64,000 bases of DNA from Xestospongia muta (lineage: Eukaryota > Porifera > Demospongiae > Haplosclerida > Petrosiidae), in NCBI GenBank assembly GCA_963693285.1, contig OY848919.1:6044136-6108135 (forward strand), in the 5' to 3' direction. The notes beneath the pieces are model-generated. The model saw only the letters and a list, made by a program, of their open reading frames with translations, was not told the origin of the DNA and did no database searches. Of this stretch, positions 43,078-52,657 are shown piece after piece; position 1 is the stretch's first letter, and the number at the start of each line of letters is the position of its first letter. Position numbers and translations under genes: made by a program.

Positions 43078-43445
43078 GTATTTACATTATCCTGTATTCT
43101 TTTAACTATATTTGGGTTAAAAGGATGCTACTATGATATTAAGATATTATGTAAACATAATAAGAGAAGCCAAAACATACAACGATAATGAATATTGACA
43201 TTACCATATAAGGGTGCATAAAACATGTCTTATCTTATGAGAATATCATGGTAGCCCAAAAGTGACAAGCAGAGTGGCTGAAATCTTGTATTCACAAAAA
43301 TATCTCATGTACTGAAAATATATTTCACACATCCCACTGTGTTGTCGTCTATAACATTCTCTTATATTGTGAACGATAATTGATTCTAATACATAGATTA
43401 GTTATATATTTAATACATCAGAAATACTTATACATGATGATTCAT
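43078..43445. repeat. Dispersed repeat (pair with 47822-48150)
   Basis: Shared ttatcttatga, atcatggt, gacaagcagagtgg, cttgtattcacaa and ttgtcgt blocks. A shorter third trace is at about 44920-44960. In both full cases it lies ahead of a decayed transporter copy. Confidence 0.75.
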
Positions 43446-43794
43446 TATATCATGTATGACAATAGATTTGCATCCACAGCATTAAAAATATCCTACTTAT
43501 AAAAAATATCTTCAAAGAAATTGAAGTAACAACCTAACAACTTGAGACTGCATGCATCAAGCATAAAAAGAATGTAATTATCAAAGTAAGTTAATAAATC
43601 GATTAGTTTGAAATTAAAATTGTCACCTTCTGATAATAATCATTTTATTAAATGCTACAAAGTTTTAATTAATTGTTAATGAACATTATTAGTTATAATT
43701 TAGTTATTATTATAGATTAATTGATGCACAAGTTTTCCTTCTGGGCTGCCATAGTTTATTTTTCACATTTTTTTTGTATATGATCAAATTTTTT

Positions 43795-44785
43795 TAAGCC
43801 TGGATCAGTACTGCTATTTATTCTCTGGGATTTCTACATGTTTGCTCATTTGACTTTAGTAGATGTTTTGCAACAACTAATTATGCTGAACTTGATGATG
43901 CTAATAATAACCTTGTCTTTGACATTGGATATTGTCTTATATCGTTTTTAATTTCCCTTATTTGGTCTATTTGCTGATGTAAAAGTAGGTAGATATACAT
44001 CTATCATTACTGGTGTGTATCTGTTATTTTTATCTTGGATGGTTGTTGGCATGGCTTTCATTATAATCACTTTTTCACATTATAATGTAATGTATTATAT
44101 AATAAATTGTGCTGCATATTTGTTACAAGTGATTGCTTTCTCATGTATACGATCATATATTGCTTGATCAAGCAATTGGTGCTTCAGGTGGTGAACTAAG
44201 TGTTACTATATATTGGCACTCATTGAGTGTTCCTGCAATTTTTTGGTATTGCAGTAATTGTGCAATGCTTGATAAATCAGTTTATCATTATGTCATATGC
44301 ATTATTAGGTTGGCTATCTCTACAGATATTGTCACTAACTTTCTCTTTAAACATTGGGTGGATACTACATCTCACATTGTCAATCCTGTCAAATTGATTC
44401 TTAAAGTACTCAACTATGCCAGGAAAAACAAGTATCCCAGGAATCATAGTGCTTTGACCTATTACAAGAGAATTACCCTTCCAGGTTGGACATAGGTAAA
44501 GAAAAAGGTAAAAAATATGGTGGACCATTCACAGAGGAACAAGTAGAGAATGTGAAAGTAGTCACGCATTTGACACCATTATTTATCTGTATTATTGTTC
44601 TTGTTTGTGCTGATGATGTTAAATAGATTAATTACTATAAATCAGATGAACAATTGTCATTTTTGATTGCTTTATGTTAAAAAATACATTGCCTTCAGCA
44701 TTTGGTATTGGTTATACTATTAATCTTAACATGAAATATTGATTCATACATCTTCTATTATTTCATAACTATGAGTATAACATCA
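43795..44785 (+). pseudogene. Subgroup-A transporter pseudogene
   Basis: Collinear with the 12531 gene from about codon 8: start codon lost (aagcctggatcagtactgct), frame changes near 43945 (extra T) and 44165 (deleted ccaatttaacat), DQAIGASGGELSVTIYWHSL still readable, WEE destroyed, stop in place of Trp in DDVK. At about 44693 it jumps from the FKN region straight to FGIGYTI, about 350 bases missing, and ends at about 44785. Confidence 0.88.
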
Positions 44786-45055
44786 ATATGCACAAATCAA
44801 ATTAAAAAGAAAAGTATTATCCATGACATTATTGTAGTGTTCATGATTGTTATTTGAAATCATTAATGACATTTGTATGGTGTATTATAGTATGCATACA
44901 AATGTATGTGTCTTCATTATCCTGAATTCTTTTAACATCAATTTTGATTAAATTGGTACATCAACAGATCATATAGATTATAATATATTTGATATAATGG
45001 ATATGATGATGTTGATATATACATTATAGCAAACTACAAATCCATTTTTTCTATT

Positions 45056-46132
45056 TTATGTCAATGAATGAGATTCAGAGGATAATGCTATCATAATAAC
45101 ATGATAAATTTGAAGAAGGCAAAACAGATGATGTAATGAATAGGGATTACCATATGACAGTTCCAAATATCTCTCGTAATGTTCCTCAGTTATTAAATGT
45201 ATATTGACTTCATTTTCTCTCACACGCAATTTATAACGTTTAGCTAGTATCAGGAACACTATAAAGATTATGAAAACAATCAGACCTTTCAGGAGATGAA
45301 AGTAAATGTTTTGACAATATAATTCGCCTTCACACGATGAGAATGTGTATTCGCTAATATAATTAATAGCTAAACCAAGTCCTGTTGCAGTATATGATAG
45401 CCCAATCATAAATCCTCTCATTTCTTGTGGAGACTGAGCTACTATAAATTCAGTATATGTAGGAACAATTAAAATGTTAGAAATTGCACTCAAAAATTGT
45501 AAGATGACATACTGAATAGTGTCAGTATTGACATGATTTTTAGCGATTAAAAGAATGAACTGGGAAATTGGAGTTGATACTGCAAATGCCAATCCTAAAC
45601 CAACTCTTTTTAGCATACTAGAAATGCACTTACAAGATCATCGATAGATAATAAGCTGATAAAGAAATAGGAAAACTGCAGTGACTAAATTAGTTATCAT
45701 ATTTTTAGATAGAGCTCATGAAAAAAATGGAGAATCTTTTTCAGTTGTAACATGATAAAATTAACTCGTCCATTTAACGTCGTCAAATAAATGAACTCCT
45801 ACTATACAAATGAGCAATGGAATCAGTTGTACAACAGTCTTGACATTTTCTACTTGCTCCTCATTGAAAGGTCCTCCATATTTCTCTTTACCCAAATCTA
45901 GCCGTGAAGGATAGTTTTCCTCACAGTAAGTCAAGGCACTACGATTTCTTGGGTACTTGTTCTTTCTAGCATAGTTTAGTACTTTAGCAATTACTTTGAC
46001 AGGATTAATATTGTAATGTGTAGTATCCAGCCAGTGTTTGAAGAAAAAATTACTGACAATGACTGTAGACACAGCCATACCTGATAGTACATAGGTCACT
46101 ATTAAAACATACGTAAAATGAACATGTGTCAC
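45056..46132 (-). pseudogene. Broken POT-like transporter, a separate A/B-type paralog
   Basis: Minus strand. 46132-45761 covers TM6 and the loop (YVLSGMAVSTVIVSNFFFKH, NYARKNKYPRNRSALTYCEE, YGGPFNEEQVENVK) and stops after DDVKWTS. The next 140 bases read through three stops (FYHVTTEKDSPFFS, LVTAVFLFLYQLIIYR). 45616-45056 is open: MLKRVGLGLAFAV, EFIVAQSPQEMRGFM, YKLRVRENEVNIHLI, EEHYERYLELSYG, then an unrelated extension. The first five helices are missing: the sequence breaks at 46132. The paralog is clearly distinct from the live A and B genes and was probably functional until recently. Confidence 0.85.
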
Positions 46133-46278
46133 ATTTTAAAAGAAAATTTCTTTATATTAACACATATGGTGTGTTATATCAATTTTTTAAATCACCATTC
46201 ATCAATTTCTTTGCGTATATCTAACAATTTAGTTTTAAACATTTTGAATACTCATCTAAACATTTTAAAGAAAACTTT

Positions 46279-47061
46279 TTGATGAAGTCACAATCAGCAC
46301 AAATAATTGTTCTCTGGGATATCTCTATTTATGCTCATATAAGTTTGATTAGAGGTTATGCAGCAAGTAACTATGCTACAACTAATGATGAACTCATAAC
46401 CTTGACTTTGATATTAGATATTGCTCTCTTTTCTTTATATTTCGTTTATTTTATGCATTTGCTGATATTGAAGTATGTATACATCTATCATTACTGGTGT
46501 GTATCTGTTATTTTTATCATGGATGATTACTGGATTGGCTTTTATCATAAGACATCTGTTGTTCACTTATTCATTGATTTTGTTTTTTTTTCAATTTAAC
46601 GTATAATTAGAATATATAAAAAAAGAACTCATTCTCTTAAATCATCTGAGCCTGAGAATCTTTATCTATTACAATCCGGATCTAGAAAAAACAAGTATCC
46701 CAGGAATCATAGTACTTTGACTTATTGCGAGGAGAATTACCCTTCCAGGTTAGACCTAGGAAAGGAAAAATATGGCGGACCATTCACAGAGGAACAGGTA
46801 GAGAATGTCATAGTGGTTATGCGATTGACACCATTATTTATCTGCATTGTTGGTCTTGTTTGTGCATTGGAGGTTAAATTGAATAGTTACTATAAATCAG
46901 ATGAAGAATTTTCTTTTTTTAATTGCTTTATGCTCAAAAATGCATTACACACTTTAGTAGCTTCACTTTTAAATCTCTTCTATCAATTAATCATATATCC
47001 TTGTTTTCATAATTACATTAATAATAATGAGATGGGATTGTCACTTGAGTGTACTAACTGA
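46279..47061 (+). pseudogene. Chimeric transporter pseudogene with in-frame internal deletion
   Basis: 46279-46600 matches the N-terminus of subgroup A (MKSQSAQIIVLWDISIYAHI), with the MLRFW start lost and frame changes after about 50 codons. After about 90 unrelated bases, 46687-47061 carries the loop (KNKYPRNHST, GKEKYGGPFTEEQVENV) up to IIYPCFHNYI. This is then joined in frame to NNNEMGLSLECTN, the very C-terminus of subgroup B: about 165 codons are deleted between attacatt and aataataatgagatgg. A and B sequence are thus combined in one relic. Confidence 0.85.
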
Positions 47062-47539
47062 CATATTTCTACATCTATGTGTATAAACAGCTATATTAAC
47101 TGCATATATAATTTTGCATAATATTAGATTATTTTTTTATGTAAACTGGACACTTGAACGTAACAGATAGATATATAGTTATATTGTAGATATAATTGCT
47201 GAGTATATTACTTTGTTTTTCTAATTAAATTTATAGTCATAGATTTTCTATCATCTCAGATTTTTCTAAGTTATGCTAGTAAACAAATAAATGGTGTTTG
47301 TTTCATATGAGCTGAGTTATGTAAGTTAATCATTTGTTACTGATTTGAGTATACTAATCATTTAGTTATAAATGTATCAACTACTTATTCTAATATTATT
47401 AAATAGTATCAATCAATCAAAAGCAACAATTTCTTAAAATACCTATTCTAAGTATTAGCATTTTTGTGTAAAACTTTATTTCAAGTTCTCTTAATATTAA
47501 CTTAACAGTTAACATCCAAGTATCTCATCCAAGTGATAG
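47062..47539. other. Subgroup-B 3' flank, no gene
   Basis: First 110 bases are the usual 3' flank (acatatttctacatctatgt). The rest is featureless. Confidence 0.5.
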
Positions 47540-48660
47540 TAGAAGTTTTGTAGCAACTAATTATACTAATATGGTAACAATAGACAAGGGACTACTGTCA
47601 AAGTTGTTATCTTTATTACACAATGAGAGTGTCCTCCATACTCTACAATCCCATCAAAATACAAAACACTAACAGATGTAAAACCATGGAACATGAAAAC
47701 ACATTAATTAATTGATGGAATAGTTCTAAGAAATAGAAATGGTCATACTTGTAATATTGTATTTGACATTGAATAATGTCCTTCAATCTTTGATAATTTC
47801 ATTAGTATGTAAAATTTATCATTAATTTTATTTTCATTATCTTGTATTCCTTTAAATAAATTTTATTTAAAAGTGATTCAACTACCATAATGAGATGGTA
47901 ATTAAGCTTAATAAGAGAAAGCAAAAAATTATAATGAATAATGACATTACCTTATCTTATGAAAACATCATGGTGGCTCAAAAGGGACAAGCAGAGTGGG
48001 TAAAAATCTTGTATTCACAAGAATTTATTTGACACGTAACACTGTGTTGTCGTATATGATATTTTCTTCTATTGTATACAACAATTGATTCTTTACACAG
48101 ATAAGTTATATATTTGATATATCAGAAATACTCATGCATGGTGATTTAAGAATATCAATTAACTGACATAATTTTGCGTTATGCTAGACTTAGGTAAGAA
48201 CAAATATGGCATAACCTTTTTTAAATACCAGATAGAGGATGTCATGGTAGTCATGTTAATGGCACCATTATTTATTTGTGTCATTGGTCATTAACCTATA
48301 TATTTGTGCTGAAGAGATTACATCAATTAGTTATCGTAAATCATATAAATAGATGTAGTATTTTTGATTAATTTATGTTTAAAATTTTATTATTTACTTT
48401 AGTAGCTTCACTTTTAATTCTATTCTATCAATTGATCATATATCTTTGGTTTCATAATTGTATTCCAAATATGCTTAAAGGAATTGAAGTTGGACTGATT
48501 TTCTTATTATTTATAACGATATATTCTGTCAAAATACTTACTAGAAATGATTATTTTCTTTTTTACACCACTTCAGATAAAGCTGATATTGTATCCCAAT
48601 ATATAGGTTGCATGCAACAAACGTCTTTGATGCTAGCTGAAAAAACCATAATAGTGTATT
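47540..48660 (+). pseudogene. Highly degraded POT-like transporter relic
   Basis: Traces in order: agaagttttgtagcaacta (TM1 end) at 47548, gtatttgacattgaataatg (TM2 start) at 47759, then a dispersed repeat (47822-48150). After that come LDLGKNKYG at 48187, MLMAPLFICVIG at 48250, TLVASLLILFYQLIIYLW at 48385, IPNMLKGIEVGL and YSVKILTRNDYFLF to about 48590. The match ends before TM10. Old copy by its divergence. Confidence 0.75.
47822..48150. repeat. Second copy of the 43078-43445 repeat
   Basis: See 43078-43445. It sits inside the degraded transporter relic. Confidence 0.75.
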
Positions 48661-48679
48661 ATTACTAAAAATGTACCCA

Positions 48680-48779
48680 TGGAATTGACTGTTTATCAAA
48701 AGGTGGAACTAATAATGGCTTTATCTGTCAATAAAAAATTCATTATTAATTCTAACATTTGATAAACAGTCAATTTCAT
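48680..48779. repeat. Short fold-back element
   Basis: Arms tggaattgactgtttatcaaa (48679-48700) and its near reverse complement tttgataaacagtcaatttca (48758-48778) enclose about 57 bases. Resembles a tiny MITE; no target duplication is evident. Confidence 0.6.
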
Positions 48780-48792
48780 AGACAGAGTAGCA

Positions 48793-49008
48793 ATGAAAAC
48801 AGTTTTATGTTTATTTTTGTTAAAAATATTACATATTGATAGTGTTGCAAATCTTCAATCATTTGTTAACACTTATAGTGAAACCAAAACTACCAATCAA
48901 TTCAATTATCAACCCCAATGCTATTCTTTTATAAATACCTCAAATAAATTTAGTAAACAAAGGATATATCATAAGAAGATAAAGTTTAATAAGAAATTCA
49001 GCTATTAG
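48793..49008 (+). CDS. Possible small secreted peptide
   Basis: 71 codons. The N-terminus MKTVLCLFLLKILHIDSVAN looks like a signal peptide; the rest is polar (Asn, Thr, Lys rich). No other copy, no known family, and AT-rich DNA makes such frames by chance. Low confidence. Confidence 0.15.
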   Translation: MKTVLCLFLLKILHIDSVANLQSFVNTYSETKTTNQFNYQPQCYSFINTSNKFSKQRIYHKKIKFNKKFSY

Positions 49009-49419
49009 TGAATGTACTAAATTGTGTTTAAACTTAAAATTTAACTAAAGTCTTTGATTATAAACATAATCACTCAATTTAGTCATACATTTTATTTTCT
49101 ATCTTTTTTTCAGAATATTGTTTGATATAGCTCAATCCTTTAACTTCAGTGACAATGTTAATGTGAATTGTTATACTTAGTAATTGAAATGATGAATGAT
49201 ATATCAATTATCAAATTAGGACAAATGAAGTCTAATAACTACTGATAACACAACCTCAAAATAAATGTAAATAAATCCTGTCATTCTCGGTATATAAGTT
49301 ACCTCATCTGGACTGGTGTATTTAAATGCCTCTTTGCACGAGTTATTTAACTGTATTGTACTAAAATTCTAGGGAAATAAGAGAGAGAGAATCAATGAGC
49401 TTATATTATCTCTTTCTAT

Positions 49420-49508
49420 TACAGGTGTGTTTATCTAACATATATGAAGTATGTGAGATATATGGAACAGAAAGAAGAGTACAAGAAAGAAATGGAATCC
49501 TTAGAGTG
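49420..49508 (+). pseudogene. C-terminal tail relic of a POT-like transporter
   Basis: Reads TYMKYVRYMEQKEEYKKEME, SLE, stop, matching EEHYERYMDQEEEYHNEM...SLE of the live genes. Directly followed by the ribonucleotide-reductase relic. Confidence 0.7.
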
Positions 49509-49515
49509 AATACAT

Positions 49516-49878
49516 TCAATTATAATTGATACAACATCAATAGCTTTATCTCGATTTGTTACTTGTGATAACAGTTTCGATTTAGAAAAAAAAATTGTTA
49601 TCACTAAAGTTGTCACACAAAACCTCAATAGAATTATCACCCAACATCAACTATTATCAATTGATATGGTACATATATAGGTCTAATCTACATCATTGTC
49701 TAATAGGTATTAGTGTACAAGGATTAGCGACATTTTTATTTTAATAAGGTATCCATTTGAGAGTGAGGAGACACAAGATCTAAACAGAAAGATATTTGAG
49801 ATAATTTGTTATGCTTCATTGACTGCATCATGTGAACTGGCTGAAGTCAATGGTCCTTATCAAAATGGCTACTACTAA
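49516..49878 (+). pseudogene. Ribonucleotide reductase large-subunit (R1) relic
   Basis: Four collinear pieces, with frame changes between them, follow the order of the class Ia R1 protein. The pieces are TTSIALSRFVTCDNSFDLEK; KVVTQNLNRII; then INYYQLIWYIYRSNLHH and [11 protein letters not shown] (usual INYYPVPEA..SNxRHRPIGIGVQGLAD); then [40 protein letters not shown] and GPYQ before a stop. The usual continuation GPYETYxGSP is lost after GPY. At least two frame changes and several changed conserved residues (RPIG to CLIG). No introns interrupt the 120 codons, which would fit a processed copy, but no poly-A or target duplication was found. Not functional. Confidence 0.85.
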
Positions 49879-50639
49879 ATACAGTCCACTACCATTAATA
49901 TAAACTAAATTTGTTTAGTAGTAAGTAAGAAGTTGTAATATTATGAAGAAATTTTATTTTGTATGGCTCAATACTTTCATAGAATTGTTAAATTTGAGTG
50001 TTTTATATACAAGATAATTATTATTAAATATAATGTTAATTTGTTAAGTGAGCTGTGTGTGTAAGAAGTAAGTTTGTTAGTGATTTTGACAAATGAATTG
50101 GTCTTAATAATTTAATTTATTTCGATTAATAATTAGTGGTATTAAGCGTAACCATAATATATAGTTTATATAATAAATAACTAGAAGACTATCTATTAAT
50201 GTATAATTTAGTCTAGTTTATTTGTAATAATTCTATTTGTTAATATTAGATATAACAACATTTAAGCTTTTATTATTAATTAATGTTAAGTAGAGAAGTT
50301 TACTTTTTCTAAATAATAAGTGAATGTTAAAATTGTTAACTTTGTTAGAAGAAAAAGTGATACTAAAATATTCTGACTAACAATTGATTTATTTCAATTG
50401 GAAATAATTAGTTTTAATAAAAAAATATATACAATAGTATAAACATAACTAATAATTAACAGAGGAAATTACCATTAATAAGCAATTCACACATACTACT
50501 ATTTTTTAATTAAAACATTTTGTAATTTTTGGTTATCAAATTTAGTAATATTAGGACAGTTAGTGAGATGTAGTACTTGTAATATTTTGCTATTATATAG
50601 AAAATGACAGAGAAGTGGCTAGTGCTTATCAGCTTTTAC
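49879..50639. other. No gene recognised
   Basis: Very AT-rich with no long frame, repeat copy or relic that I could detect. Confidence 0.5.
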
Positions 50640-51290
50640 TACTGTATATATAACGTTTGCATAATAATAGATTTTATTTTATTATCTTTATTATCTATTA
50701 AAGTAGATGTTTGTACATAATGTGCATGGTTAGACTGCTGATATAATGAAAACAAGAGAGGTAGTGTTTAATATACACAAAGCCAGTTATAATTGGTGTA
50801 ATTAATAATAATAAACCAAATGGAAAGTTATTCATGTAATAAAACAAAAACTACTTAACTCTTGAAATAGTGTAAATCGAATTTGATCAGCACCAAATTG
50901 AATCATGTTAGATTTAATTATACCAGTGGAACTGGAAACTTAGAACTAAGTATAGATATACCCACTACAGCAATGCTATTGATATATACCAAGTATATAT
51001 ATAGAGTCACTAATGTACCCAAAGCAATAAGAAGATAATATTAATATTTTTTCAAGCATTATAACTTTATATCTCTTCTATTTCTCACCTAAGAAATCAA
51101 AAAGAGGATAAGAGGGATAACAAAGACCAATTGCAGCAAATATATGAATAGTTATCCATGAAATTTGTGGAAAGACCTCCAGTTAAAATAGTCAATGTTG
51201 TCAGTGAAATACTAATTCTGATTATGAGAACATTATGCATATTATGTCTACATGTGTTTTCGTGAGTGTCTACATGTATGACACACAATG
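50640..51290 (-). pseudogene. Subgroup-D transporter relic, N-terminal half
   Basis: Minus strand from 51290: NVLIIRISISLTTLTILTGG, NFMDNYSYI (TM1-2), then in other frames TLVTLYIYLVYINSIAVVGI (TM3-4), and further on the TM5-6 piece seen at 20060-20280. Collinear with 61400-61014. Stops and frame changes throughout. Confidence 0.6.
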
Positions 51291-51410
51291 ATCATTGCAG
51301 TTCTTTGTATAGTACTTTGTTGTCATTTAGTCTTCATTTATGTAAGTATGATTGTTACACAGCTATAGTTATAGTTATCATTTTATAGTCTTTACAAGAT
51401 TTATATAAAT

Positions 51411-51835
51411 GAATCGTCACATATTCCAATATTGTTTGTACTTATAATTGTTACTTTAACATTTACCATAGCTGAACCACTTTCTTGACACGTTGTTCCT
51501 ATTAATACAAGTGATTACCTGTAGTACTGGTTATGTGGTGGTAATATATCAATACAAAATAGCTTGGATTATAAATTATACAGAGGAACTATGTGTTTCA
51601 CAATATGACCTTTTGTAAAATTGGAAATGTCAGTAATATTACTTTAAGAGGACTCACTGACACTACTTCATCAATTAAATGTGTGAAAAAAAGAAAATTC
51701 CTCTTCAGCTACTGGTTTTGGATTTGTCAATATATCAAATATTACTATAGGAAACTTGGAGTTCACTGGATGTGGAGCAAAAATAACAAAGACAACTGTG
51801 ACATCCTTCAATGATACACACCCATATTTATGATA
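51411..51835 (+). pseudogene. Beta-helix gene relic, first about 140 codons
   Basis: Matches the start of the intact genes: LFVLIIVTLTFTIAEPLS then a stop, LWYWLCSG as a broken Y-W-L-C-G-G, HNMTFCKIGNVSNITLRG, SSIKC, GFGFVNIS in another frame, and NLEFTGCGA. It stops at a TGA replacing GYKQ and goes directly into the tandem-repeat array. The 5' leader before it (51300-51410) is also conserved. Confidence 0.88.
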
Positions 51836-52163
51836 TTGATTCAATAGATCAACTAAACAGTATTTCTCATATGTATCTGCTATGTATTCATTGGGACGTG
51901 AGTGGTCATGTGTACATTGTCATTGTCAATACAAAATAAATAACCCAACAACCAATACTGATGTTGTCAAGTTTACATTAGCTATTTATTCAGTAGATCA
52001 ACCTAAACAGTAGTAATAATATGTATCTGTTATGTATACATTGGGACTTAGGTGATCATGTGTATATTATGATTATCAATACAAACACAAATTACTCAAC
52101 AACCAATACGGATGTTCCGAAGTTTACATTAGCTATTTATTCAGTAGATCAACCTAAATGGTA
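51836..52163. repeat. About 140-bp tandem repeat upstream of beta-helix copy 2, part 1
   Basis: Two units and the start of a third. The array resumes at 52408-52530 after the inserted MITE. Confidence 0.8.
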
Positions 52164-52407
52164 CACGGTAAAAATTGATTTGTTGATTTAACCAATATAT
52201 TGTTATACAGGTTGCCTGTAGCAAATTTAGTGTAATGTGAAAGTAAACATAACACAGTTTTGATTACTAATATACTACTGTTTATGTAACTAATAGTATA
52301 TTAGTAATAAAAACAGTGTTATGTTTACTTTTGCATCATACTAAGTTTGCTATAGGAAACCTGTATAACAATATATTGGTTAAATCAACAAATCAATTTT
52401 TACAGTG
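52164..52407. mobile_element. Palindromic MITE with TA target duplication, copy 2
   Basis: 244 bases. Its first and last 48 bases are reverse complements with one mismatch, and the match continues with few differences almost to the centre, so the entire element is a hairpin. Flanked by TA. The unoccupied site is visible in the sister tandem-repeat unit at 26375-26390 (aaacagtagtactaatatg). Confidence 0.92.
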
Positions 52408-52530
52408 TAGTACTAATATGTATCAATTATGTATACATTGGGATTTAAGTGGTCATGTGTATATTATGATTATCAGTACAATTATAAATAATATATACCC
52501 CTGTTTATTAAGTGGTACTATCTACAGAGT
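52408..52530. repeat. About 140-bp tandem repeat, part 2
   Basis: Continuation of the unit interrupted by the MITE. Confidence 0.8.
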
Positions 52531-52590
52531 ATATTTTGCTTAGATGTGTACTTCATGACATGTACTGGAGTTAATTCTATCATAACTTAT

Positions 52591-52646
52591 GTAAGTATGA
52601 TTGCTATGGAGCTAGAGTTATAGATATAATTTTATAGTTTTTACAG
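52591..52646 (+). other. Probable 56-nt 5'-UTR intron of beta-helix copy 2
   Basis: GTAAGTATG donor, T-rich tract and TTTTTACAG acceptor 11 bases before the ATG. Only inferred from signals and conservation across copies. Confidence 0.5.
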
Positions 52647-52657
52647 GATTTATAGAA

